In this document: piece after piece, positions 18,137 to 28,045 of the stretch | Numbering within the stretch: the first letter of the stretch is position 1 | How the letters are laid out: each line of letters begins with the position of its first letter | Assembly: GCA_963753135.1 (NCBI GenBank) | Contig: CAVWBA010000026.1 | Span: 62,001-126,000 of the forward strand | DNA length: 64,000 nucleotides | Direction: 5' to 3' | DNA from: Roseiarcus sp963753135 | GTDB lineage: Bacteria > Pseudomonadota > Alphaproteobacteria > Rhizobiales > Beijerinckiaceae | The notes under the pieces: model-generated | Databases searched by the model: none | What the model was told of the DNA's origin: nothing | What the model saw: only the letters and a program-made list of their open reading frames with translations | Program-made: the position numbers and the translations under genes

Positions 18137-19158
18137 CAACCCGCTAACTTGACCGCCTTGTCGGCGAAGGAATTGTCGATCACCTCGTCGAACGACACCG
18201 TTCCCTTGATGTTGCCGAGATATTTCTGCATGTCCATGAGCGCCTTCCAGGCGTCGCGCTGGGTCACCACGGTCTGAGCGGGAATCTTGTATTTGAGTTC
18301 GGCGTCGATCGCTGCATCCACGACGTCGCCAGGCAGATCGGGAAACTCCAACCTGGCCACCTGCTTGGAATAGGCGGGATCCGCGTAGGTCTTGCGTCCG
18401 GCTTCCTCGAAGGACGTCACGAGGGCCTGCACCATGTCGGGGTCCTTCTGGATGGTCGTTGGCAAGACCATGATGCCCGTATTGCAGAATGGCCCCACAT
18501 AGTTCGAGAAGTCGAAGACGATCTTGGCGCCCTGGGCGACAGCCTGCGACACGCCCGGCTGGTAGGCGATGGCGATGTCGGCTTGGCCCGCAAGCATAGC
18601 GGCGATCTCGGTTCCCGGGCTGACAGGCACGATCGTGGCGTCCTCGCCAAGCTTCATGCCGTTGCTTTCGATCAGACGCTTGGTAACGCTGAAATTGGTG
18701 TTGGGCTCGGGCGATGTCGCGATCTTCATGCCCTTGAACTTCTTGGGATCGGTGAAGGGTTCGACGGTCTTCGAGACGGCGAAATAATGGGCTCGCTGAA
18801 CCACCGTGCCGACCACCATGCCCGGGCCGCCGTTCTCGCGCGAGATGACCGCCATGGTCGCGTCGCCGATGGCGAAATCGGCGGAGCCGCCCAGCACCGC
18901 CGCGAAGGTCTGCGTGTCGCCGCCAGCGGCGCTCACCTGCATGTCCAGGCCGTTTTTCTTGAATATGTCGGAATGCATGCCGACATAAAGATTGATGTAG
19001 CCGAGGTTGTGAACGGCTTCGCTAAACCGCACGGTTTTGAGATCGGCGGCAAGCGCCGGCCTTCCCAGAACCGACAGCGCCGCTCCGCCGAGCGCCGCGC
19101 TGGCAGTCCCTTTCAGGAAGCTGCGGCGGCTGGAATGTTTCAACGCATCGGCGATCAT
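18136..19158 (-). CDS. NitT/TauT-type ABC transporter substrate-binding protein
   Basis: This 340-residue periplasmic binding protein has a Tat-type signal, SRRSFLKGTASAALGGAAL, ending near the ALAA site. The mature part resembles the NMT1/TauA-like fold: VRFSEAVHNLGYINLYVGMH, KFKGMKIATSPEPNT, AYQPGVSQ. ATG 19158 has AGGGG seven bases upstream. It is the first gene of the operon. The ligand cannot be read from sequence. A Tat signal suggests folding or cofactor binding before export. Confidence 0.87.
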   Translation of the reverse strand: MIADALKHSSRRSFLKGTASAALGGAALSVLGRPALAADLKTVRFSEAVHNLGYINLYVGMHSDIFKKNGLDMQVSAAGGDTQTFAAVLGGSADFAIGDATMAVISRENGGPGMVVGTVVQRAHYFAVSKTVEPFTDPKKFKGMKIATSPEPNTNFSVTKRLIESNGMKLGEDATIVPVSPGTEIAAMLAGQADIAIAYQPGVSQAVAQGAKIVFDFSNYVGPFCNTGIMVLPTTIQKDPDMVQALVTSFEEAGRKTYADPAYSKQVARLEFPDLPGDVVDAAIDAELKYKIPAQTVVTQRDAWKALMDMQKYLGNIKGTVSFDEVIDNSFADKAVKLAG

Positions 19159-19259
19159 CGTCGTACCCCTGTGTCGGACAAACGACCCGAGACGGGGCGC
19201 GCCGAGCAAGATTTTCCGTGTGATCCGGAGATCATTCAAGCGCGTTTATTAGGCTGCAT

Positions 19260-19451
19260 TTGCCTAAATTGTCCGCAGAAAAAGGCATCCGGCCCGACGG
19301 ACTGCTGCAGCACTCGATGTTCGTGATGCAGGTCAAGACGCCAGCGGAATCGAAGGGACCGTGGGACTATTATAAGCTGGTCCGCACGATGTCGGGCGAG
19401 GAGGCCTATGGGTCGCTCGCCCAATCGACCTGCCCGCTGGTGAAGAAATAA
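19260..19451 (+). pseudogene. C-terminal remnant of an amide/urea/branched-chain-type ABC binding protein
   Basis: The frame GLLQHSMFVMQVKTPAESKG, then PWDYYKLVRTMSGEEAYGSL and CPLVKK before the stop, matches the C-terminus of the periplasmic binding proteins of urea/amide/branched-chain amino-acid ABC importers, where PWDYYK and the CPLVKK end are characteristic. About 330 upstream residues are missing. The sequence before 19260 is instead the promoter side of the NitT/TauT operon. This is probably the end of a gene cut off by a rearrangement. Confidence 0.6.
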
Positions 19452-19469
19452 CGGGCTGAAAAATCGCCT

Positions 19470-19487
19470 CGGCCCGCGAACGGGCCG
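19470..19487. terminator. Hairpin between convergent genes
   Basis: CGGCCCG and CGGGCCG form a perfect seven-pair stem with a CGAA tetraloop, between the binding-protein remnant and the convergent molbindin gene. There is no strong T-run, so efficiency as an intrinsic terminator is uncertain. Confidence 0.45.
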
Positions 19488-19507
19488 CCCCACGACGCGC
19501 GTCGCGG

Positions 19508-19717
19508 TCAGTCGAGGCCGACCATCACATCGGTCGCCTTGATGACCGCGTAGGCTTTCTCGCCCTTCTTGAGCTTCAGTTCGTCGACCGCTTCGTTGGT
19601 GATCGACGCGGTGACCACCGCGCCTCCGCCGAGGTCGATGCGGACATGCGCCGTCGTCGCCCCCTTGGTGACGTCGACGATCGTCCCATGCAGCTGGTTG
19701 CGCGCGCTGATTTTCAT
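19508..19717 (-). CDS. mop: Molbindin (TOBE-domain molybdate-binding protein)
   Basis: This 69-residue protein is a single TOBE/Mop domain: MKISARNQLHGTIVDVTKGA, then RIDLGGGAVVTASITNEAVD and AVIKATDVMVGLD. Such proteins assemble as oligomers that store or buffer molybdate in the cytoplasm. GGAGGGGAAGGG directly before ATG 19717 is a strong ribosome site, and longer upstream frames are non-coding. It is divergent from modABC across a 134-base gap that contains a Mo-box-like inverted repeat, so shared control by molybdate is likely. Confidence 0.9.
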   Translation of the reverse strand: MKISARNQLHGTIVDVTKGATTAHVRIDLGGGAVVTASITNEAVDELKLKKGEKAYAVIKATDVMVGLD

Positions 19718-19755
19718 GCCCTTCCCCTCCATTGGGTTTGCTGAGTGATCCAGGT

Positions 19756-19781
19756 CGGGATATGTACCATAGCATATAGCG
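19756..19781. promoter_or_regulatory. Mo-box-like operator between mop and modA
   Basis: CGGGATATG at 19756-19764 and CATATAGCG at 19773-19781 are inverted arms that match at seven of nine positions, separated by eight bases. Layout and ATAT cores resemble ModE/MopA-binding Mo-boxes. It lies between the divergent mop and modA genes. No ModE gene is in the window, so the regulator is inferred. Confidence 0.5.
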
Positions 19782-19851
19782 CTGGGCGAGCCTTCCGGAG
19801 GCATGGGGCCAAGACCGCCCGCGCCAGTACGCCGACCGATGGAGATCATCC

Positions 19852-20616
19852 ATGAAGCTGACCGCGCTTGCGACCGCATTGGCGGCGTTTCTCACTTCGC
19901 TTGCGGCGCAGGCGCAGGCGGACGTGACGCATGTCGCGGTCGCGGCCAATTTCACCGAACCGGCGAAAGAGATCGCCGCTGTGTTCAAGCAGAAAACCGG
20001 CCACGAGGCGGTGCTGAGCTTCGGCGCCACCGGCGCCCTCTTCACCCAGATCACCCATGGCGCGCCGTTCGAGGTCTTCCTCGCCGCCGACGACAGGCGC
20101 CCGAAGGCGACGGTCGACGGAGGGTTCGCGGTCGCCGACAGCCTGTTCACCTATGCGATCGGCAAGCTCGTGCTGTGGAGCAAGGTCGTCGATGTGACGA
20201 ACGGCGAAGCGGCGTTGAAGGCCGGCAAATTTCAGAAGCTCTCGATCGCCAACCCGGTCGCGGCTCCTTACGGAACCGCGGCCGTCGAAACGATGAAGGC
20301 GCTCGGAGTTTATGACGCGCTGCAGCCGAAGATCGTCCAGGGCAACAGCATCGCGCAGGCGTTCCAGTTCGTCGACACGAGGAACGCGGAACTGGGCTTC
20401 GTCGCGCTGTCGCAACTGCATGGGGTCACGGAAGGGACGCGGTGGGAAGTTCCGCCAAAACTTTACTCGCCGATCCGTCAGGACGCCGTGCTGTTGAAGA
20501 CCGGAGCGAACAGCGAGGCGTCGAAGGCGTTCCTCGCCTTCCTGAAAGGTCCGGAAGCGCGCGCGATCATCGAGCAGTTCGGCTACGCGCTAGAATTGGG
20601 CTTCGCCACCAAGTGA
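19852..20616 (+). CDS. modA: Molybdate ABC transporter substrate-binding protein
   Basis: This 254-residue periplasmic protein has a Sec signal (MKLTALATALAAFLTSLAAQ, cleaved near AQA). The mature part opens VTHVAVAANFTEPAKEIAAV and has the LSFGATGALFTQI and EVFLAADDRRP segments typical of ModA ligand-binding loops. It captures molybdate or tungstate for the ModBC channel. It is the first gene of modABC and is followed by modB after seven bases. Confidence 0.94.
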   Translation: MKLTALATALAAFLTSLAAQAQADVTHVAVAANFTEPAKEIAAVFKQKTGHEAVLSFGATGALFTQITHGAPFEVFLAADDRRPKATVDGGFAVADSLFTYAIGKLVLWSKVVDVTNGEAALKAGKFQKLSIANPVAAPYGTAAVETMKALGVYDALQPKIVQGNSIAQAFQFVDTRNAELGFVALSQLHGVTEGTRWEVPPKLYSPIRQDAVLLKTGANSEASKAFLAFLKGPEARAIIEQFGYALELGFATK

Positions 20617-20623
20617 GTGCGAC

Positions 20624-21310
20624 GTGCTGGGACTGTCTTCCGAAATCTGGGTTCCGATCAAGCTGACCATCGAACTGGCGACGATTTCAACGCTGTCGCT
20701 GCTCGTCGTCGCGACGCCGCTCGCCTGGTGGCTTGCCCGGTCGAAGGCCTGGTTCAAGGAGGCCGCCGCCGCCATCGTGTCGCTGCCGATGGTGCTGCCG
20801 CCGACCGTGCTCGGCTTCTATCTCCTGATCGCGCTCGGTCCCGACGGCCCTGGCGGCGCGATCGCCTCCTTGTGGGGCGCGCGCACGCTTGCGTTTACCT
20901 TCACCGGCCTCGTCATCGGCTCGATCATCTCGTCGATGCCGTTTGTCGTGCAGCCGATCCGCAACGCCTTCGTCGCCGTCGGCGACAGGCCGCTCGAGGT
21001 CGCTGCGACGTTGCGCGCTTCGCCCCGCCGCGCCTTCTGGACCGTCGCGCTGCCGCTCGCGAGCCCCGGGCTGCTCACCGGCGCGGTGCTCGGCTTCGCG
21101 CATACGGTCGGCGAATTCGGCGTGATCCTGATGATCGGCGGCAACATCCCGGGCCGCACTCGGGTCATGTCGACTGCGATCTTCGACTTCGTCGAGACGA
21201 TGCGCTGGCGCGAGGCGAATCTCCTGGCCGGCGGCATGGTCGTGTTCGCGTTCGCGGTGATCCTCTCCATGATCCTGCTCGAGAAGCGCTTCGCGCGAGC
21301 GGGCGCGTGA
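20624..21310 (+). CDS. modB: Molybdate ABC transporter permease
   Basis: This 228-residue inner-membrane permease starts with GTG and has about five helices. The EAA loop region is EVAATLRASPRRAFWTVALP (about 125-144), followed by ASPGLLTGAVLGFAHTVGEF, typical for ModB. It forms the molybdate channel. Its stop overlaps the GTG start of modC (GTGA), so the two are translationally coupled. Confidence 0.94.
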   Translation: MLGLSSEIWVPIKLTIELATISTLSLLVVATPLAWWLARSKAWFKEAAAAIVSLPMVLPPTVLGFYLLIALGPDGPGGAIASLWGARTLAFTFTGLVIGSIISSMPFVVQPIRNAFVAVGDRPLEVAATLRASPRRAFWTVALPLASPGLLTGAVLGFAHTVGEFGVILMIGGNIPGRTRVMSTAIFDFVETMRWREANLLAGGMVVFAFAVILSMILLEKRFARAGA

Positions 21311-22422
21311 GCGCGCCGCACGCGATCCGGGCCGAATTTCGGGGCACGATCGGCAAGTTCGCGCTCGACGCCGGGTTCACGGCCCCGGCGAAAGGCGTGA
21401 CCGCCCTATTCGGTCCGTCCGGCTGCGGCAAGACGACCGTGCTACGCTGCATCGCGGGCCTTTTGCGTGTGGACGGCGTCTGCGAAATCGACGGCGAAGT
21501 GTGGCAGGACCGGAGCGGCGCATTCCTGCCGACCCACAAGCGTCCGCTCGGATATGTCTTTCAGGAAGCGAGCCTGTTTCAGCATCTCTCCGTGCGGCGC
21601 AACCTTCTGTTCGGCGCGCCGCGCAAGGACGGCGGCAGGGCGAGCGAAGCGATCGCCTTTGACGAGGTGGTCGAGCTTCTCGGCGTTGAGCGGCTCCTCG
21701 ACCGCAGCCCGCGCAACCTCTCGGGCGGCGAGCGCCAGCGGGTCGCAATCGGCCGCGCGCTGCTGTCGCAGCCGAAGCTTTTGCTGATGGACGAGCCGCT
21801 CTCGGCGCTCGACCGGGCCACCAAGAACGAGATCCTGCCGTTTCTCGAGCGGTTGCGCGACCACCTCAACTTGCCCGTGGTCTACATCACGCACGACATC
21901 GCCGAGGCCGAGCGCCTGGCCGACCAGCTAGTGCTGATGGAGAAGGGCCGCGTCATCGGCGGTGGCGTGCTCGAAGACTTGCAGAGCGATCCGACCTTGC
22001 CGCTCGCGGCTGCGCGCGATGCGGCGGTGACTTTCGACGGCGCTGTTCAAGCAAGCGACGAAGCCTACGGTCTCGTGACCCTCAAAATTCGCGGCGGTTC
22101 GCTGACCGTGCCCGCGCCTCCTGCTCCCGTCGGTGAACGGCGGCGCATCCGCGTCATAGCGGGCGATGTGAGCCTCACGCGCGAGGCGCCCGGACCAAGC
22201 TCGATCCTCAATGTCCTGCCCGCGCGAATCCTGTCAATGAAGCCCGTCGGTTCGAATGAGATCATTGTCGTCGTCACGCTCGGCGCGGACGGAACTGGCG
22301 CGCGCATGCTGTCGCGCGTAACGCGGAAGTCGTGGGAGGCCCTCGGCCTTGCGGAAGGGGTCAGCGTCTATGCTCAAGTCAAGGCGGTCGCCCTCGCCCC
22401 GGGGCGAGGCGAGTTGGGCTGA
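21307..22422 (+). CDS. modC: Molybdate ABC transporter ATP-binding protein
   Basis: This 371-residue ATPase has Walker A GPSGCGKTT (about 37-45), signature LSGGERQR, Walker B LLLMDEPLSALD and the HDIAEA switch. The C-terminal domain (about 280-350) is a TOBE/Mop-type fold, as in true ModC, and can sense molybdate to inhibit transport. GTG 21307 overlaps the modB stop. It ends about 200 bases before the sulfite dehydrogenase genes on the same strand. Confidence 0.94.
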   Translation: MSAPHAIRAEFRGTIGKFALDAGFTAPAKGVTALFGPSGCGKTTVLRCIAGLLRVDGVCEIDGEVWQDRSGAFLPTHKRPLGYVFQEASLFQHLSVRRNLLFGAPRKDGGRASEAIAFDEVVELLGVERLLDRSPRNLSGGERQRVAIGRALLSQPKLLLMDEPLSALDRATKNEILPFLERLRDHLNLPVVYITHDIAEAERLADQLVLMEKGRVIGGGVLEDLQSDPTLPLAAARDAAVTFDGAVQASDEAYGLVTLKIRGGSLTVPAPPAPVGERRRIRVIAGDVSLTREAPGPSSILNVLPARILSMKPVGSNEIIVVVTLGADGTGARMLSRVTRKSWEALGLAEGVSVYAQVKAVALAPGRGELG

Positions 22423-22622
22423 CAGGCTTAACGCCACCCACTCAAGCCGCTCACGTCTACGCTCTCAAAACGCGGGCGTTATAGTCAACGCGAGCGCTTG
22501 CCGCCGAGGCGTGAATCGCCCAGACTGTTCATGCATGTGGCCTTGATCGGACGTGGCGGCTGCGCCGTCGCCGATGTGGCGCCGCACGATGGATCGAAAC
22601 ATTGGAAACCCACAACAAGACC

Positions 22623-23840
22623 ATGCCAACAATGAACCGGCGGGAGATTCTGAAGTCCGCTCTCGCGGCAGGCGCTGCAACAGCCGCCGCCGCAAAATTA
22701 TCTCCCGCCGCGGCGAGCGAGATGGTCGACCTGCCGTTCGGCAACGGCGGGCGCCCGCTCGTCGCCTATCCTGGCAAGCGCCCGCTTATCGTCCTGACGA
22801 GCCGTCCGCCGCAGCTGGAGACGCCGTTCAGCGTGTTCGACGAGGGCGTCTTCACCCCGAACGACGCGTTCTTCGTTCGTTATCACTTGGCCGGCATCCC
22901 GCTGAAGATTGATCCGGACGCGTTTCGCTTGACCATTCAGGGCAAGGTCGACACGCCGTTGTCGCTGTCGCTCGATGAGCTGAAAAGCGGTTTCGAGCCG
23001 GTCGAGCTCGCGGCGGTCAATCAATGTTCCGGCAACAGCCGCGGCTTTTTCGAGCCGCGCGTCGGCGGGGGCCAGCTCGCCAATGGCGCGATGGGCAATG
23101 CGCGATGGAAAGGCGTGTCCCTCAAAGCGCTCCTCACCAAGGCCGGCGTGCAAGCTGGCGCCGTCCAGGTCTCCTTCCAGGGCTTGGACAGGCCAGTGCT
23201 GCCAGAGACGCCAACGTTCATCAAGGCGCTGGACCTCGACCATGCGCTCGACGGCGAAGTGATGATCGCCTACGCGATGAATGGCGAGAACCTGCCCTGG
23301 CTGAACGGATTTCCAATCCGACTGATCGTGCCGGGCTACTATGGCACCTACTGGGTCAAGCACCTGAATGAAATCAAGGTGCTCGACGCGCCGCTCGACA
23401 GCTTCTGGATGAAGACCGCTTACCGCATTCCCAACAACGCCTGCGCCTGCACCGAGCCTGGAAAAGCGCCGACAAGCACTGTCCCGATCGGCCGCTTCAA
23501 TGTCCGCTCCTTCCTGACCAACATCGCCGACGGCGCGACGGTTCACGCAAACAGCAATCTTAATCTGCGCGGGATCGCGTTCGACGGCGGCTACGGCGTC
23601 TCGGATGTCGCGGTCTCCGCCGACGACGGCAAGACGTGGACGGAAGCAGCGCTCGGCGAGAACCTTGGCAAGTATTCGTTCCGCGAATGGAAGGCCAATG
23701 TCTCGCTCGAGCCCGGCAAGCGTCGCCTAATGGTGCGCGCCGCCAATCGGATCGGGCAGTCGCAACCGCTTCAACCGCTGTGGAACCCGTCCGGCTATAT
23801 GCGCAATGTCGTCGAAGTCACCAACGTGATCGCCGCGTGA
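22623..23840 (+). CDS. sorA: Sulfite dehydrogenase molybdopterin subunit (SorA-like)
   Basis: This 405-residue protein belongs to the sulfite oxidase family. It has a twin-arginine-like leader (NRREILKSALAAGAAT), the molybdenum-ligand cysteine Cys135 in AVNQCSGNSRGFFE, then a Mo-co dimerisation domain (about 290-400) ending GYMRNVVEV. The lack of a haem domain and the cytochrome gene right after it suggest SorAB-type sulfite:cytochrome c oxidoreductase in the periplasm. ATG 22623 is chosen; 22632 is an alternative. Its place after modABC fits its need for molybdenum. Confidence 0.87.
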   Translation: MPTMNRREILKSALAAGAATAAAAKLSPAAASEMVDLPFGNGGRPLVAYPGKRPLIVLTSRPPQLETPFSVFDEGVFTPNDAFFVRYHLAGIPLKIDPDAFRLTIQGKVDTPLSLSLDELKSGFEPVELAAVNQCSGNSRGFFEPRVGGGQLANGAMGNARWKGVSLKALLTKAGVQAGAVQVSFQGLDRPVLPETPTFIKALDLDHALDGEVMIAYAMNGENLPWLNGFPIRLIVPGYYGTYWVKHLNEIKVLDAPLDSFWMKTAYRIPNNACACTEPGKAPTSTVPIGRFNVRSFLTNIADGATVHANSNLNLRGIAFDGGYGVSDVAVSADDGKTWTEAALGENLGKYSFREWKANVSLEPGKRRLMVRAANRIGQSQPLQPLWNPSGYMRNVVEVTNVIAA

Positions 23841-23845
23841 TAGCG

Positions 23846-24145
23846 ATGAAGCGCATTGCAATCCCCTTCCTGGTCTCGCTCGCCGCCGCCGCTTCGTCAG
23901 CGCTGGCCGAGCCGATGGTCTATCAATTGCCGCCCGAGACGGCGGAATTGAAGCCCGGTCCAGGCGTCGAAACAGCGAGTGTCTGCACGGCGTGCCATTC
24001 CGCCGACTACCTCAGCACGCAGCCTCCCGGGAAGGGAAAAGCCTTCTGGCAGGCGGAGGTGCAAAAGATGATCAAGGTCTATAAGGCGCCGATCGGGGAA
24101 GACGACGCCGCGACAATCGCGAACTATCTGGCGGCGACCTATTGA
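23846..24145 (+). CDS. sorB: Sulfite dehydrogenase cytochrome c subunit (SorB-like)
   Basis: This 99-residue monohaem cytochrome has a Sec signal (about 1-22, ending ALAEP) and the haem motif CTACH at residues 47-51. A methionine in KMIKVYKAPI is a possible axial ligand. It would accept electrons from the SorA molybdenum centre and pass them to another cytochrome c. ATG 23846 lies five bases after the sorA stop; a GTG at 23837 would overlap it. The gene ends in a short hairpin shared with the convergent sugar operon. Confidence 0.87.
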   Translation: MKRIAIPFLVSLAAAASSALAEPMVYQLPPETAELKPGPGVETASVCTACHSADYLSTQPPGKGKAFWQAEVQKMIKVYKAPIGEDDAATIANYLAATY

Positions 24146-24162
24146 GCGGGTGAGAGCCCGCT
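24145..24162. terminator. Short hairpin between convergent sorB and sugar permease
   Basis: AGCGGG and CCCGCT form a six-pair stem with a six-base loop and fill the whole 17-base gap between two convergent genes. It could end both transcripts, but there is no T-run. Confidence 0.35.
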
Positions 24163-25182
<1,020 letters not shown>

Positions 25183-25195
25183 GCAATGTCCCCGT

Positions 25196-26779
25196 TCAAG
25201 CCGCCGCGGAAGCGGCGCCGCCGCTCTCATGCGCCGTCATCATCGCCATCAGGATTTCCTGCGTCGCCTTGGTGCGCGCGATTTCGCCAGTGACGCGGCC
25301 TTCGCGCATTGTCACGATGCGATCCGAGACCGCGAGAATTTCCGGCAGCTCCGACGAAATGACGATGACCGCGATGCCTTGCTTCGCCATGTCGATGAGG
25401 AGATTGTGGACCTCGACCTTCGAGCCGATGTCGATGCCGCGCGTCGGTTCGTCGACGATAAGAATTTTCGGTCTCAGCGCGAGCCAGCGCGCCAGCACGA
25501 TTTTCTGCTGATTGCCGCCGGAAAGCTGGCCCGCCGCCTGTTCCGGACTCGCCATGCGGATCGACAGGAGCTTGCGGAACTCGTCGATCAGCGCATCCTC
25601 CCGCTTCTCGTCGATGAACCAGCCGCGGCTGACCTCATCCTGCGCGGCGATCGTCATATTGGTGCGGATGGCGAGACTCAGGAACAAGGCCTGTTTCTTG
25701 CGGTCCTCCGGGACGAGGCCGATGCCGTGGGACATCGCGTCGCGCGGAGTTGAGAACTTAACTTCCTTGCCGTCGACGCGGATCGTCCCATGGTCGAACG
25801 GGTCGGCTCCAAAGATCGCCCGCGCCGTCTCGGTGCGGCCGGCGCCGACGAGCCCCGCAAGGCCGAGGATCTCGCCGTGGTGCGCTTTCAGCGAAACGTC
25901 GACCAGCTCGATTGCGTTCGGATCGCGCGCGTTGCGGCGACGAGTGAGGCTCTCAACCTCGAGCGCGACCTTCCCATGCTCGGGGATCGGCCTTTCGCCG
26001 TAGAGCGCGCCGACGTCGCGCCCGACCATCATGCGGATGATCGCCTCGACATTGGTGTCGGCGACGCGGCCAGAGGCGACGTAGCGGCCGTCGCGCAGGA
26101 CGGTGTAGCGATCGCAGAGGCGGAAGACTTCCTCGAGCCTGTGGGTCACAAAAATGATCGACAGGCCTTCGGCCTTCAACGCCCGCACGATGCGGACCAG
26201 GTTTGCGACCTCCGCTTCGCTCAGCGCCGCGGTCGGCTCGTCCATGACGATGAGACGGGACCGCATCGAGAGCGCGCGGGCGATCTCGACGAGCTGCTGC
26301 TCGGCGACGGAAAGGTCGCGCACCTGCGTCATTGGATCGCGCTTGAGCCCGATACGCTCGGCGATCGCCTTCGTTTCTTGCGCCATGCGCCGCCAGCTCA
26401 CGAACAGTTTCGAGCCGGGTTCCCGGCCAATGAACACGTTCTCGGCGATCGTCATGTCGGGGGCGAGGGTGAACTCCTGGTAGATCGTGACGACGCCCGC
26501 GCGCTGCGCGTCGTGCGGCGTCGCAAAAGCGACCGGCCGGCCGAACAGCTCGATTTCGCCGGCGTCCGCCCCCTGCGCGCCGGACAGGATCTTGAGCAGC
26601 GTCGACTTGCCGGCGCCATTCTCGCCTAGAAGCGCATGAATCTCGGACGGCCCCACTTCGAGATGGACGTTCTCAAGCGCAAGCACGCCGGGAAAGCGCT
26701 TGCTGACGCCGGTCATTTTGAGGATCGGGCTCTCGGGCTTTGCCGGAGCGGATGAAAGCGCCGCAGGCGCGTCAGCCAT
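25196..26779 (-). CDS. Ribose-type sugar ABC transporter ATP-binding protein (two NBDs)
   Basis: This 527-residue protein contains two fused ATPase domains like RbsA. The first has Walker A LLGENGAGKSTLLK, signature LSVAEQQLVEIARAL and Walker B LIVMDEPTAALS. The second has the degenerate Walker A GLVGAGRTETARA and signature LSGGNQQKIVLARWL with DEPTRGIDIG. This asymmetry is normal in the sugar branch. ATG 26779 is the first in-frame start. It energises the permease 13 bases downstream. Confidence 0.94.
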   Translation of the reverse strand: MADAPAALSSAPAKPESPILKMTGVSKRFPGVLALENVHLEVGPSEIHALLGENGAGKSTLLKILSGAQGADAGEIELFGRPVAFATPHDAQRAGVVTIYQEFTLAPDMTIAENVFIGREPGSKLFVSWRRMAQETKAIAERIGLKRDPMTQVRDLSVAEQQLVEIARALSMRSRLIVMDEPTAALSEAEVANLVRIVRALKAEGLSIIFVTHRLEEVFRLCDRYTVLRDGRYVASGRVADTNVEAIIRMMVGRDVGALYGERPIPEHGKVALEVESLTRRRNARDPNAIELVDVSLKAHHGEILGLAGLVGAGRTETARAIFGADPFDHGTIRVDGKEVKFSTPRDAMSHGIGLVPEDRKKQALFLSLAIRTNMTIAAQDEVSRGWFIDEKREDALIDEFRKLLSIRMASPEQAAGQLSGGNQQKIVLARWLALRPKILIVDEPTRGIDIGSKVEVHNLLIDMAKQGIAVIVISSELPEILAVSDRIVTMREGRVTGEIARTKATQEILMAMMTAHESGGAASAAA

Positions 26780-26856
26780 TCAGGAGCGCTCGCTCATTCG
26801 TGTGGGCGACAAGATGACGCGCCGAGAACGGCGCGCCATCTCATGCTTCGTGCGGA

Positions 26857-27801
26857 CTACTTCACCTCGTCGAGGCGTTCCGCCTCCTTGAGGTTGTCCT
26901 TGGTGATCGCCACCGGCGTGATCAGATTGATCTGCTGTTCCGGCTTCTTACCGCTCTTGAGGTAGTCGGCCATGATCTGCACTGCAGTCGCGCTCTGCTT
27001 GGCGGGGAACTGTTCGACCGTCGCGGTGATCTCGCCGTCGCGGATCTTCCCCAGCGTCTCGGGCAGCGCGTCGAAGCCGATGATGACGATGCCCTTGAGG
27101 TTGCGCGCTTTGACCGCTTCGAGCGCGCCGAGCGCCATGTCGTCGTTTCCAGCAACGATCACTTGGGGCGGCGTCGCCATGCTCGCGAGCGCGCCCTCGG
27201 TGATCGAAAGGCCCTTGTCGCGCTCGAAATTGGCGGTCTGCTCGAAGACGATCTTGTACTTGTCCTTGGCCTTGTCGAGCACGTCGTGCAGGCCCTTGTT
27301 GCGGTCGATCGCAGGGCTCGCCCCAGGCGTTCCCTGGAGGTTCATGATCGTCGCCCCATTCGGGAACATTTTCTCGACCAGTTCGCCCTGCGCCTCGCCA
27401 CCCTTGACGTTGTCGGCGCCGACATGGCCAATGATGCCTGTCACCGACGGCACGCGCCGGTCGACGGTGACGACCGGGACCTTGGCGTCGATCGCCTCCT
27501 GCAGCGCCGGCGCCATCGCGTCGACCTCGTTCGGCGAGAGCACGACTCCCTTCACGCCCTTGGCGAGCGCCGCCTCGATATCGGCGGTCTGCTTGGGAGA
27601 GGACATCTGACCATCGCCCTCGATCGTGTCGAGGCCATCCTGGTCCGCGGCGGCCTTGAAGGCCTTCATCATGTGGACGAAGAAAGGAAAGTTCATTCCC
27701 GGAACGGAAATGAGAATCAGCGGCTTGTCAGCAGCGAAGGCGGGCGCTGAGAGCGCCATGGCGAGCAGGCTCGCGGTTACGACGCGGCGGGTAAAGCGCA
27801 T
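26857..27801 (-). CDS. Sugar ABC transporter substrate-binding protein (RbsB-like)
   Basis: This 314-residue periplasmic protein has a Sec signal (MRFTRRVVTASLLAMALSAP, ending AFAAD). The body is a type I periplasmic binding fold: LILISVPGMNFPFFVHMMKA, GVVLSPNEVDAMAPALQEAI, VVTVDRRVPSVTG, VIVAGNDDMALGALEAVKA. It is the first gene of the sugar importer operon. GGGAGG precedes ATG 27801 by about ten bases. It is divergent from cysK. Confidence 0.9.
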   Translation of the reverse strand: MRFTRRVVTASLLAMALSAPAFAADKPLILISVPGMNFPFFVHMMKAFKAAADQDGLDTIEGDGQMSSPKQTADIEAALAKGVKGVVLSPNEVDAMAPALQEAIDAKVPVVTVDRRVPSVTGIIGHVGADNVKGGEAQGELVEKMFPNGATIMNLQGTPGASPAIDRNKGLHDVLDKAKDKYKIVFEQTANFERDKGLSITEGALASMATPPQVIVAGNDDMALGALEAVKARNLKGIVIIGFDALPETLGKIRDGEITATVEQFPAKQSATAVQIMADYLKSGKKPEQQINLITPVAITKDNLKEAERLDEVK

Positions 27802-28045
27802 AAGATGAAACCTCCCTAGAGCCGGCCCTGACATGTTAGCTGGCGGCGCGGCACCATGTCCGAAATCGAGCGCGGCGACAAGGGTGAGCCTCACCCAATC
27901 GCGCTCTCAGCGTGATAGGTGCCCTCGATCACCGCCGTGATAGGGGGCTGACTTTCGAAAGGGCTTTGACCACGATAGGCTGACGAAGCGCCCAGTCGGT
28001 CCGAACCCTTGCCGGGCGCGCGCGGGGAAACGACGGAGGATTCGC

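Noticed and set aside
22423..22622. Moco-type riboswitch between modC and sorA
   Set aside because: The gap has no recognisable Moco-type fold, only short GC-rich hairpins, so no riboswitch is claimed.
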